A program made the position numbers and the translations under genes. A stretch of 64,000 bases of DNA from Acanthosepion esculentum (Eukaryota > Mollusca > Cephalopoda > Sepiida > Sepiidae): positions 56,150,909 to 56,214,908 of the forward strand of contig OZ038487.1 in assembly GCA_964036315.1 (NCBI GenBank). The letters run 5' to 3'. The notes under the pieces are model-generated. The model had not been told where the DNA came from and ran no database searches. It saw only the letters and a list, made by a program, of their open reading frames with translations. Of the stretch, positions 21,841 to 32,224 are shown piece by piece. Within the stretch, counting starts at the first letter, position 1. Each line of letters opens with the position of its first letter.

Positions 21841-22292
21841 AGAGGTACTTCTAGACTGAGAGGTTTTAAAACTTACTTGGAATTGGGAAAGGTAAAATGA
21901 AGGTAATGGAGAGGATTACTATAACAGATAATCATTGGTCAAAGTTTAATTTAATCTCTGCTATTATTTGAACATGAACAGAGGAAGAAATAGAAGGAAA
22001 AAAAAAAGGAAAATAATTATCTCTTGATTTAAAACACCTGATTTAGTTTGGCACTACAATGCAAATTCCTCTGTCCCAACCTTTTGCTATTGATAACAAG
22101 TTCAATGTTATTGGGTTTGAAATAGATGTCTTTGCATTATAATGCCCTGAGTTCAAGCAGATCTTAAATGCCTCAGATCTATGCCTAGTATACCATCTTT
22201 TATTTTCAGCAAAGTGGAGATTGAAGAAGAAAAGTTATCAAACAGGTTAAAACAGCTTGGGCATTGTTAAAAATTATATGTTTTGCTGAATG

Positions 22293-22665
22293 GGGGGCCC
22301 AAGAGGGGGCACGGTGCAGTAATATATAGCAGCTCAGATTGGGAAATTGGTTGAGCCGAGTTCAAATTCCAGTCATGTTCATTACATTCACATGTGCTAA
22401 TATCCCAGCAGAAGATATGTATCCATCTCTTCTACCCCCTCACAGGTATGAGTAAATAGTAGGGCAGACCCATTCTATAGCCTTGGTTATCAATAATTCT
22501 AGGAGAAAGAAAATTCTGAATCCAAACCAGCGTGGATAGGGTTGGGTTCTATCAGGCTATCTTGCCCAGGAAACATCACTGCTACTGCAGCTGCAGCGCA
22601 TGTGGTGCCCCTATGACCTTAATGGATTATGAGACTTGTGGGGGTGAATAAGCCCAGAATTTCTA
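22293..22665 (+). repeat. SINE-E copy, own 3' module
   Basis: Head GGCACGGTGCAGTAATATAT, box-B-like GAGTTCAAATTCC, body with ACATTCACATGTGCTAATAT, core AGGGCAGACCCATTCTATAG, then a 3' module rich in GCTGCAGC (22.59 kb) that differs from the modules at 20.7 and 46.5 kb. Confidence 0.65.
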
Positions 22666-22696
22666 TATAAGCTTTGAAAATATATATGAGCAGAAT

Positions 22697-22728
22697 ACCT
22701 ATATATATATATATATATATATATAATA
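22697..22728. repeat. (TA)n microsatellite
   Basis: TA array of about 30 bp. Confidence 0.9.
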
Positions 22729-22979
22729 AAAATTTTCAGCTGGGTGAACCGACTGCTACCAACCACTAATCCCTTAGCCTTTTCTTTTCCTCTCTCACCT
22801 TCCCTCCTTGCTATCAATCCAATGTGTCCATCTGCTGTATTTTCTCCATTTACAGAGATTTCGATCTGAAGAGTTGAACATCTCAGTGTTCACGAAATAA
22901 ATTATAATCAAAATGGATAATTACAATCTCTGTTCTTATTATCATTATATATATATTTTAAATAATATTCATTCTGTAA

Positions 22980-23430
22980 AAGGCCAACGTGCCACTCAGG
23001 TTAAAGGGTTACAAAGTAAAAGGTAAGAGGCAGAGATTATGAGGATATGTGGGGAAAATAATGGTTGATCCTTGATTTGAATAGGTTAAGATTGTAGTGA
23101 TGATAAGCATCTTCGTGGGAGTCAGTTCCACAAAGTAGCAGTTTGTGGGAAGAAGCTGCTCAAGTAGAATTTACATCTTACCAAAGGAATATGAGGAGAA
23201 TGTGGGTGCTTTGCATGGCGGGTCTTAGATGTGGAGGTTAGAACTTGTGGAACTAAGGAATGTAGTTCATTTGCAACCTTTCCACAGGAGTAGTGAGGAG
23301 CTTGCAATATTTTATGGAAAATCATTCATCACTCACAAGGCCGCAGAGACACATTTGTACTCTGTTAAGATGGTAAAGTGAAGAATATATGGCAGCAGTA
23401 CTTTATTTTCAACCCGATCTGGTTCTTGGA
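22980..23430 (-). pseudogene. LINE-J C-terminal fragment
   Basis: The minus strand reads ANELHSLVPQVLTSTSKTRH, AKHPHSPHIPLVRCKFYLSS, FFPQTATLWN, then a frameshift and the SNLFKS-type end. Same region as at 4.2 and 7.5 kb. Confidence 0.7.
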
Positions 23431-23439
23431 GAGGTAGAG

Positions 23440-24070
23440 GTATGAAAAATTAAGATATAGATGAATAGAACTGAAAGAAAATAAACTTAAATTTTCATCT
23501 TCTCTATGTGCCTTGTCCCTTCAAGATGTATGCGAACATGGCTCTCCACAATTTCCTTTTCTTTGTACCTCTTAATAAATTATTTTTTTGTTATTTCTCC
23601 TAAACCTTGTTCCACCATCCATCCACTGAAACTCCCTAAGTAGGTTATGCATTGTTTTCTTTTGTCCCACTTGCCTGTCATCAATCCTGTGAGTATCAAA
23701 TTTTCCAAGCTCTCTTTCCCCATTATCGGCCCTAGAAACTTCAACTACCTCATCCTGATGTTAAGTATAAGTTTCCTTTCTGTTTCCATTTTCTCTAAAA
23801 CTTCGTTGTTGCTCACATGTTTGGCCCATAGCATCCTTCTGTAGAGCCACATTTCTGTTGCTTCAAGTCCCTTCTTCATCTTTAAATAGGTTGTCCAGCA
23901 TTCACTGGCATATGGGAATACAGATACAACATAAAATTTCAGTACTATTTTCTTTATTTCTATTTCTTAATACACTGATTAGCTTTTGGAATGCAACTTT
24001 GGCTATCCTAATGCACGGTGATGTAATGTGCTCAATTACAAATCTGAGAACATTTGATATTTGAAGAACT
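23440..24070 (-). pseudogene. LINE-R fragment
   Basis: The reverse complement carries the LINE-R order: the NLWRAM-like end (around 23.54 kb), then blocks equivalent to GHIMRK and RMLRIPW. It is the longest LINE-R remnant here, but no frame exceeds about 65 codons. Confidence 0.55.
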
Positions 24071-24239
24071 TTCAATATTATAGAAAGAAAAGGGAATTAT
24101 GGAAGATTCTAAGTGTTGTAATTTTTATTGTTTGTAATCAAAAATGAATTTTTTTATCATTATTTATTTAGAATAAATTAACCATTTTCATTCAATTCTT
24201 GGATGTTTTGTGGTTGTTTAGAAATGTTGTTGACTGATT

Positions 24240-24425
24240 TCTTTTTTTTTACAGCTTATCAACCTTTTGTGGGTTATTTAAAGCCAAAACAAATTTCAGA
24301 TTGTAGGAGATCACTTTCAGTGCTCAGTGTTTCCAAGTGGTCTCCCATCTAAGTATTGACTGGGTTCGTCACTGATTAACTTTGGTGATCGATTGAGAAC
24401 TAGTGTTTTCAACATGAGTTCAGAA
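24240..24425 (-). repeat. 5S-derived SINE with shared 3' tail
   Basis: The minus strand gives a 5S-like part (ATGTTGAAAACACTAG, ATCACCAAAGTTAATCAGTG, CAATACTTAGATGGGAGACC; 24314-24422), followed directly by the tail TTTTGGCTTTAAATAACCCA..GGTTGATAAGCTGTAAAAA. The identical tail ends the composite copies at 27.06 and 35.27 kb. Confidence 0.7.
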
Positions 24426-24594
24426 ATGTACCAACTCATGAATAAAGCCTCTTGCATCTCTCTCAAGAATGGAGATATGATTTTTTTTGTCTATACAAAT
24501 ACAGGTTTTTAAAAAAATAAATCTCTGCATTTTGCCTTTCATGAGAGAATGAAATGCATTACAAAATAAACCTTTGCTAAAATCCAAATAAGAA

Positions 24595-25065
24595 TCAGCA
24601 ATATTATTGGTCCTGATCTGGTAGCTCAGCTTCAGTCACTTCCCCATTGCTGTAAGGTTGCCTCTCTGTGTCTATTCTATAAATACTTTCATAGTAATTG
24701 TTCATATGAGCTCTTCGCTATGGTACCTAGACTGTATGAATTTAAGTGCAGCACTAGACTGGCATTGAGATCCCATCAGTTTACAGTTGAGCTTGCTAGA
24801 TGCAACCGTAAGTTCTATGCTAACAGTTTCTTCTCTTGCATTTCTCACTCACGGAACACCCTTCTTGCTAAATTCTTTCCAGCCAACTTCAGTCTGCAAA
24901 GATTTAAATGCAATATCAATCACTATCTACTGTCCTCCTGATTACTCATTTCGCTTCTCACTCATTATTAATGTTTCTTTTCCTTAATTATTCCACACCC
25001 TATAACTCCTTGTGTCTTAGTGGCTTTACTGCCTTGCATGGGGTGATACCAATAAAAACAAATTA
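24595..25065 (+). pseudogene. LINE-C 3' portion
   Basis: The plus strand keeps the ILLVLIW..SASV, RYGT and SLLDAT blocks of the family, the end FKCNINHYLLSS, and the 3' UTR block CTTGCATGGGGTGAT at 25.03 kb. It is 5'-truncated and shifted repeatedly. Confidence 0.7.
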
Positions 25066-25254
25066 AATGTACACAAGTTCTTTGTTTAGGAATTTTATTT
25101 ATTTTTTTTCTATATTTCAGACAAGTTTCTTGGTTCCTGATTAAAATTTAAATAGGAATTGCCCAATGTCAGAGTACTTCTGGCTTTTGTAAGCCATTAT
25201 AAAACAATTACTTCTGACGTATATATCAGTTTCTTTATTTTTCAACTATAACCT

Positions 25255-25360
25255 TCTTAAATATAATGTTTTCATGCATCATGTTAACAAAGAACCTTCA
25301 TTGGTCTTTTACCGAACGTGCATAAATGAAAAAAATTGCTGCTCAAATAGATCCAATATA
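25255..25360 (+). pseudogene. PLE N-terminal scrap
   Basis: The frame reads NKEPSLVFYRTCINEKNCCS. NETCINEGLLPK is the corresponding block elsewhere. One frameshift is present, and no TA array follows. Confidence 0.45.
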
Positions 25361-25639
25361 ATTAAATTAATTTATATATGCTTATATATTGATATGGATA
25401 TAGTTTTTCTAAAAGGTAACTTCCTTTCTGATGTGAAAATTACCTTTTTGCATGAACAGAATTATAAAATAGCAATGATATTTTCTGCTCTGATGTGACG
25501 GACAACTGCTGCATATTAGACTGTAACTGTACTTCATGTGTTCAATTATTAAATCACACAGTTGGTGATGCCAAGGTTTTCTGCCACAAAATGATTGACT
25601 CATCTTCTTGATCGTTTTCACCTCGAAAAATGCATATCA

Positions 25640-26190
25640 GATTCTAGTGGCTCTACACATATCACAATATGATGATGATCAGCATCATCTCCATCGCTAT
25701 CAGCATCTATCTCATCACACTGTTTCTTATAAACAAGCTGTATCAATAATATCGTTTTTCTTTGTATGACCATCCAACATCTACATAACTACAACTGACC
25801 TGCCATTTTGACCCTTACAACCAAGTCATGACCTCCTACTCAGTCCCTTCACCTTCATACAATGTCCACCTTCACTACCAACTACCAATGTTTTGGTTTT
25901 ATTTTTCATGAAGACTAGTCAGGGCCACCCCTCTGCTGATGCTAATGCCACCACTGTTACCACTAGCAGCACCATTATCATCCCACTGACCACAAGCCAG
26001 TCAACCCACCTTCCTTGATGTCCCTTCCAATGCCACTCTGGCCATCAGTGTTTTGCCTGCCACTTCCTTGTCTTCCCACGCACATGTTGGAAAGAATTGT
26101 TATTTTAGTGTCATTCTCATCTTACGTTTTCCCTGTTACCAAGGGAACCAGTCAAAGTGGTGAGCTGGTGTGGGAGGGATTAAAGAAAGG
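25640..26190. other. unassigned sequence, CA/TC-rich
   Basis: Composition is less AT-rich than the surroundings (CCACC- and CATC-containing runs). A possible trinucleotide bias (ATCATC..CATC) lies at 25.67-25.71 kb. No gene was identified. Confidence 0.35.
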
Positions 26191-26194
26191 AAGA

Positions 26195-26760
26195 AAAGAA
26201 GGAGATTAGAAAGAAAAGAAGAAGGGAAAAGAAAAAAGAAGAGAGATGTTGATGAAGGTGAGAAGGAGGAAAATTTCAAAGGGTAGGAGATTTGTAAGGG
26301 AATGTTTCAAAATTGGAAGAAGAAGAAGAGGAACAAGAAGGAGGAGGAGAAGAAGAAGGAGGAGGAGAAGAAGAGGAACAAGAAGGAGGAGGAGGAGAAG
26401 GAGGAGGAGAAGAAGAGGAACAAGAAGGAGGAGAAGAAGAGGAACAAGAAGGAGGAGGAGAAGAAGGAGGAGGAGGAGGAGAAGAGGAACAAGAAGGAGG
26501 AGGAGAAGAAGAAGGAGGAGAAGAAGAGGAACAAGAAGGAGGAGGAGAAGAAGGAGGAGGAGAAGAAGAGGAACAAGAAGGAGAAGGAGAAGAAGGAGGA
26601 GGAGAAGAAGAGGAACAAGAAGGAGGAGGAGAAGAAGAGGAACAAGAAGAAGGAGGAGAAGAAGAAGGATGAGAAGAAGAGGAACAAGAAGAAGGAGGAG
26701 AAGAAGGAGGAGGAGAAGAAGAGGAACAAGAAGAAGGAGGAGAAGACGAAGATGAAGTAA
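26195..26760. repeat. purine minisatellite, GAGGAACAAGAAGGA-based
   Basis: About a dozen units built from GAGGAACAAGAAGGA plus variable numbers of GGA and GAA triplets. Unit lengths vary in steps of three, so all frames stay open on both strands; the long R/K/E/G-rich and S-rich frames are artefacts. The plus strand is purine-only over more than 400 bp. Confidence 0.9.
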
Positions 26761-26899
26761 GTGAAAGGATTAAAGGAAAGATAATTCTTTTTCTTAATCC
26801 ATTCTCTTTTTCTTTTCTAAAGAAAAAAAAGAAATGAAAAATTGGGTTATATTTGATGAAATCTAATCCACTGAGTGCTCTCTGCATAGAGGCATGTGT

Positions 26900-27054
26900 T
26901 GATGTACACTGAGAATTATTTAGGAAAATACAGTCTTCCGAAGTCTATGTGTTGGTACATTTTATACTTTAATGTCTATATTTGATTATATGTGTTTGTG
27001 CATACACATCTAAATATGCAAAAGTATTATCAAGCCTAAGATGTGTATGCAAAA
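26900..27054. other. AT-rich spacer
   Basis: No structure recognised. Confidence 0.4.
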
Positions 27055-27408
27055 TTGATTTGGTTTTTACAGCTTATCAATCATTTGCAGGTTATTTAAA
27101 GCCAGAAAAATATTTTAGAATGTAAGAATTTTTTGAGATAATAAAGATTTACTAATATAAGTCCTATTAATTAACCTAAAGCTTGGTGGGGGGGAGAAGA
27201 GGTGGATTCCTACCTTACTCAAGGGTATTTCTGCATAAGTAAATATAATGAACCTGAATGGAGTTGGAAATCAGCTCTCCAATTCTGAACTGTTATCCAT
27301 TACACCATCTGCACATCCTGGCATTCCGAAGCGGTCACCCATCGAGGTACTGACCAGGTTTAACTTTGCCGATTGTACAAAAATCACTGTTTCAATGTGA
27401 TATAGGTG
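27055..27408 (-). repeat. composite 5S-tRNA SINE
   Basis: On the minus strand the order is a 5S-like head (27408-27322: CACATTGAAACAGTG, GGCAAAGTTAAACC, GTCAGTACCTCGATGGGTGA), then without a gap a SINE-E type tRNA-like head (GGTGTAATGGATAACAGTTC) and body, then the tail TCTGGCTTTAAATAACCTGC..TTGATAAGCTGTAAAAA. The join of 5S to tRNA at 27322 and the shared tail make this one unit. It parallels the architecture of vertebrate AmnSINE1. Confidence 0.65.
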
Positions 27409-27479
27409 TCAGCCTTATGTTAAACTTAATGCATGTTGGTATGTATTCTTAAACCTAAAATATATATAAATATTTCAAG

Positions 27480-27694
27480 ACATTTTTTTATGTTTATACA
27501 TTCTTTTTATAGATACAAATATTTAAGTAAATGCTCTGTTTGTAATAAACTGTAGCAACAACATTTACCGGCCTGAATGTCCGAGAAATTTTCATAGAAA
27601 ATATTCGTCCTCCGACAGGAATCGAACCTGTATCCTGTACGGAACTGTCATATAGCCTGATGTGCCATAACCAATTGGGCCACAGAGGATCGTT
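27480..27694 (-). repeat. SINE-B / tRNA-bearing unit, inverted copy
   Basis: The minus strand 27690-27606 folds as a tRNA-like sequence: ATCCTCTG..GGAGGAC acceptor, a D-arm-like GGCCCAATTGGTTATGG, a CTA-containing anticodon-like loop and the T arm ACAGGTTCGATTCCTGT. The body TTTTCTATGAAAATTTCTCG..CCGGTAAATGTT follows. The best-preserved cloverleaf of the family. Confidence 0.7.
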
Positions 27695-27824
27695 CGATTA
27701 GCAAGGCCGATTTTACTGTTTTTAAACTACAATCTTCCTTGATTCTTTCACATGCATTCATATCTGCTCAATGCGTATCCAAATGTAAACAAATGACGTC
27801 ACACATTATGAAATTATGAAATCG
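27695..27824. repeat. conserved spacer of the SINE-B unit
   Basis: The reverse complement (CATAATGTGTGACGTCATTTG, TTTACAT, TGAATGCATGTGAAAGA) matches 34.45-34.57 kb, where the same sequence lies between two tRNA-bearing copies. The spacer is therefore part of the repeat unit. Confidence 0.6.
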
Positions 27825-28070
27825 GTTAAGACACGTCAGGCTATATGACGGTTCCGTGTAGGATACAGGTTTGATTCCCGTCGGAGGATGAATATTTTCT
27901 ATAAAAATTTCTCGGACATTCAAGCCAGTAAATGTTGTTACTACTGTTTATTATAAACAGAAAATTTACTTGAATATTTGTATCTATAAAAAGAATGTAT
28001 AAACATAAAAATGTCATAAAATAATTGTCGGACTTTGTCCATTTCGTAATATATAAATATGTAATCCTAA
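27825..28070 (+). repeat. SINE-B unit, plus copy, 5'-truncated
   Basis: Starts inside the anticodon arm (GTCAGGCTATATGACGG), retains ACAGGTTTGATTCCCGT as T arm, then the body and the tail AATGTATAAACATAAAAATG. It faces the inverted copy at 27.6 kb. Confidence 0.65.
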
Positions 28071-28440
28071 ACCTAAATTGTGTATGCGTATACATTCTTA
28101 AATATAAATTATATACGTGTTCTTAAGTCTAAATTGTGTATTCCTGTGTATACATCTCTTTAGAACTCTGTGTATCAGCACATTTATACTTTTAAATGTG
28201 TTTGCATGTAAATTTTCGAAATATATTTGTGTATGTGAAATTATTATTAAACACAAGGTATGTACATGCAATTCTTTCCTTAAGATTAAAGTATGTATTT
28301 ATATGCATTCTTAAGCCTAAAATGTGTCTATTCTTAAAGCTAAAGTGTTTATACGTATGGATTCTTAAAGTGTGTAAGTGTATGAATTTTTAAACTAAAC
28401 AAAGGCCAGTTAATAAAAACTGCATTATAAAAGAAATTAT
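28071..28440. other. degenerate (TTCTTAAGCCTAAA)n-like repeat
   Basis: The motif TTCTTAA(A/G)CCTAAA with about 40-70 bp spacing recurs at 28.11, 28.31, 28.33 and 28.36 kb, and also near 27.03 and 27.45 kb, suggesting an old tandem repeat. No gene is apparent. Confidence 0.4.
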
Positions 28441-28444
28441 ATTT

Positions 28445-28868
28445 TTAGTATATTGACTTTATCTATTATTTGCTCATTATATGAGCTACTTTCACTGGTA
28501 CCCCAACTGCATGAATTTAAGTGTGCTACTTGATTGGCATTTCAGCCCCACCCTTTGACTGTCAAAACAGTTAAATGTAACCACTTCTTCTACTCCAACA
28601 GCTTCTTCACTCACACTTCCTGACAGTGGAACTCCCTTCCTCTTACTTGCTTTGGTGATAGCTATAATTTTTAAATATTGAAAAGTAATGTCAATCGACA
28701 TCTTCTGATGGCTTGATTCTGATCCCTGTTCTTCTCTATATCCTTTCTTCAAATAACCCTTTTTACTCTTGCTCTCACTCTCTGTAAACCCTTGCCTGCT
28801 AGTGGCACTCTCACTTTACTTGGGGTGAAATGTTTAAAAAAAATATTATTATTATTATTATTATTTCT
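28445..28868 (+). pseudogene. LINE-C 3' end
   Basis: Blocks ATGAGCTACTTTCACTGGTA, GGAACTCCCTTCCTCTTA and the 3' UTR end TTACTTGGGGTGAAATG, followed by (TTA)n at 28846. Coding capacity is lost. Confidence 0.6.
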
Positions 28869-29148
28869 GTGTGTGAATATTTTTTGTCAAGTGGATAGAA
28901 CATTGCACAATGCTAAACCCACTTTTCAGCATAGATGACCATTGCACAAGTCATACGAGAACGGTTGAGATGATCAGAGACCAAGTGAGTTTCAGGTTTT
29001 ATATACGATTTGTCCTATCCTAGATGGATATCCCAAAAAGTATCAAAGGTCTTTTACTACCAAGGGTGACCTAAAAAGAGTTATGGGTCCCTCACATTTA
29101 GTGGTCTACCTGCACACATGAACACCAACGAAGGCATTTCTATATTTC

Positions 29149-29190
29149 TGTGCAATATATATATATGGTTCCATATATATATATATGGCT

Positions 29191-29231
<41 letters not shown>

Positions 29232-29235
29232 TCCA

Positions 29236-29272
<37 letters not shown>

Positions 29273-29280
29273 GGCTCCAG

Positions 29281-29314
<34 letters not shown>

Positions 29315-29344
29315 GGCTCCAGATATATATATATATATGGCTCC

Positions 29345-29395
<51 letters not shown>

Positions 29396-29398
29396 TCC

Positions 29399-29435
<37 letters not shown>

Positions 29436-29438
29436 TCC

Positions 29439-29479
<41 letters not shown>

Positions 29480-29482
29480 TCC

Positions 29483-29521
<39 letters not shown>

Positions 29522-29610
29522 TCCAGATATATATATATATATATATGGCTCCAGATATATATATATATATATATATGGCTCCAGATATATATATATATAT
29601 ATATGGCTCC

Positions 29611-29655
<45 letters not shown>

Positions 29656-29686
29656 TCCAGATATATATATATATATATGGCTCCAG

Positions 29687-29717
<31 letters not shown>

Positions 29718-29720
29718 TCC

Positions 29721-29759
<39 letters not shown>

Positions 29760-29762
29760 TCC

Positions 29763-29807
<45 letters not shown>

Positions 29808-29810
29808 TCC

Positions 29811-29851
<41 letters not shown>

Positions 29852-29880
29852 TCCAGATATATATATATATATATATATAG
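29149..29880. repeat. (TA)n minisatellite punctuated by GGCTCCAG
   Basis: Eighteen exact GGCTCC cores and one GGTTCC, separated by TA runs of 14 to about 44 bp. All but the first two cores read GGCTCCAGATAT. The array ends with AGAGCCAAAAGG. Very long open frames on both strands only reflect the TA period of two and the fixed core. Confidence 0.97.
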
Positions 29881-29884
29881 AGCC

Positions 29885-30420
29885 AAAAGGTTGCATGTTC
29901 AAATCATCTCAGTTAATGGTGGTGCTAGAAAAGAGAGAATATCTTCAGTTTGCATTTCCCCACTCTAGGCATTATTATATTTGTGATATAGTAACACCTT
30001 AAGATATTAACGGAACAGAATAGCTGAAAGAGTGGAACGACAAACATGTAATATTCTCAAACAGATTTTTATATACAAATATACAGATACATGACATTAA
30101 TTTGTACCACACAAATTCAAATTCTAACATATGAATACAACAAGCAGCATGAAAGTGCAAGAGGGTCTTACTTGTAATATTTCCCAAAGGGAAACAAGCA
30201 GGCCGATAGTGTCCTCTATGTTCCTGGTGAGACTATGTGGTTTCCTCTGCTCTCTTAACTGCCATGGACAGTCATATCTTGCTTCTCTGCTGTCTACATA
30301 GCAACTGACATTTATCATCCTATGAAATGATGTCACTCACTGGCTGTCATGTGAGCCTTGTAAATTAAATTTATACAAAGGGACATAATCGCCCCCTGCA
30401 TCCCTACACATGCATTTTGG
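29885..30420 (+). repeat. dispersed repeat R-unk1, copy 2
   Basis: Homologous to 19.52-20.23 kb (blocks GAACGACAAACATGTAATAT, GGGACATAATCGCC, CATCCCTACA). The left end contains a box-B-like GGTTGCATGTTCAAATC directly at the border with the TA minisatellite. Confidence 0.5.
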
Positions 30421-30739
30421 CCACTGACTGCAATAAGAAGCTTATTCACTCTTTGACACATCTTAATTTTTGTCCTGCCAAGTGACATGCGTCCCTCTTC
30501 ACCAGTAAAATGCTTGTGGGTGAGTCAGTTTAGATGCTGACCATCTGATCATGTGGTAACTTGAAAATACAAAGTAATGGGAGCAAGTGTAAAGCTGTGA
30601 GAGCCTATGCAATGAAGAAGGTAAAAATATGATGAAGAAGAAATGAAACATACATATATACAAACAAGTTGGATTAAAAGAACCAACAAGATCAATTTTT
30701 TTATTGTATTTTTCTAATTTTTGAATAAAATGTTGAGTA

Positions 30740-30868
30740 TTGTGCCCAAAGTTGTGGATAAACTCACTGAAGTTCGTATTTTGTTATTCTTCCAATACTT
30801 TATCCACGACTTTGTTGTTTCCTTTTAATCAGACTTGTTTGGATGAATACTTACTTCCTAAATATACA
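30740..30868 (+). pseudogene. PLE N-terminal scrap
   Basis: The frame reads [31 protein letters not shown] and then TA repeats. Again the homology ends at LLPKYT. Confidence 0.55.
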
Positions 30869-30877
30869 TTATATATG

Positions 30878-30942
<65 letters not shown>

Positions 30943-30951
30943 ATATATATA

Positions 30952-31014
<63 letters not shown>

Positions 31015-31078
31015 GTGTATATATATATATATGTGTATATATATATATATATGTGTGTATATATATATATATATATCC
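30869..31078. repeat. (TA)n array with TGTG interruptions
   Basis: About 210 bp of TA with regularly placed GTGTG inserts (about nine), i.e. a young-looking higher-order array. Confidence 0.95.
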
Positions 31079-31295
31079 GAATGTAATGAGAATGAAAATA
31101 ATATATAAATTCCAATGTTCACAGCATTAATTCAAAAGAGGACTCAATACCAATAGTAGAGCAATAATTATTTATTATCATTTTTCATATAGATAAATAA
31201 AATTCACTCACTACAAAGATGCAATTCATTTCAGTGCATTTAATTTCACTTCAAATGATGAGAACCCAAAAAAGATTCTTTGAAAAAATTATAAT

Positions 31296-31321
31296 AAATA
31301 ATATATATATATATATATATA
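31296..31321. repeat. (TA)n microsatellite
   Basis: Short TA array. Confidence 0.85.
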
Positions 31322-32220
31322 CAGAGGTGTGCAGAGGTTTGGTGATGCCAGAGGTCTACTCCTTGATTGTATGTCTCAAAGACACAAGTAGTAGGGGCAT
31401 ATAGTGCCTAGTACTGAGAAATGTGAGAAAGGAAGATATTTTAAATATGTAAAAACAGATAAACAGATGTAACATGAAATAAACACTTTATTTCCAATTT
31501 CCAATATTAAATTTTTATTTCATTTCACTTTAGATTTGTTGCCCTCCTGATACGGAAGCCCAGGTCCATTGCAGCCATGTCTGCTCACTATTCTATATAA
31601 CATACATATATATACACATAAACCTGAGGGGAAGTCAATTCTTGACCACATCTATGATCTTACTCTTGTTTTTGTTGCTACTGTTAATGTCTCAATAATC
31701 CAGTGTGTGACATACACTTTAAGCCACAAGTTTTGCAAGTGAGCATACGACTTGCTGCATTGGTATCATTGTGCTATGACTTGCTGATCTGCACACTTTG
31801 TTGCATAGATTGCAAGTGAAATAAGGTTGGACAGCTTAGTGATAGATAGATGATAGATGATGATGTGCTTGACTAATCAAGCCAACCTTTGAAAAGTATA
31901 CATGCCCGCATTCTGCACAGGTGAAAATCTTTTTAGTACCTTTTCGTGTAAGGTGCTTACATTCTCCATATCATGAGCAACATACATAACATAAAATATA
32001 CATAAATATATGCATACAAACTTGCATATATAAACATATACATAAATGTGTACAAAAATGCATGCATATATACATTCATACATGTATAAAACATTTATAA
32101 CGCACAGAGATGTGCGAAAGTTGAATTGTTTGCCTTCGCAAATGTAATTTAGTTAGAGGAAAGCTATTTCGTATAGATAAAGGAATGCTAATTCCTATAA
32201 ATCTATATTTATTATCAGAA
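31322..32220. other. AT-rich sequence without recognised feature
   Basis: Contains short GATA and CATA runs near 31.84 and 32.0-32.08 kb; no gene. Confidence 0.4.
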
Positions 32221-32224
32221 GCAC

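Noticed and set aside
26246..26887. Long frames of R/K/E/G and S-rich protein across the purine minisatellite
   Set aside because: All frames on both strands are open because unit changes are in multiples of three and the purine strand lacks stops; low-complexity artefact.
27606..27690. Functional tRNA gene
   Set aside because: Mismatch at the first acceptor pair, 4-bp anticodon stem, amber-like anticodon, and several dispersed relatives with a common body; a tRNA-derived repeat explains it better.
29081..30002. Frames of up to 294 codons reading [13 protein letters not shown]
   Set aside because: Translation of (TA)n with a fixed core; equally long frames exist on both strands.
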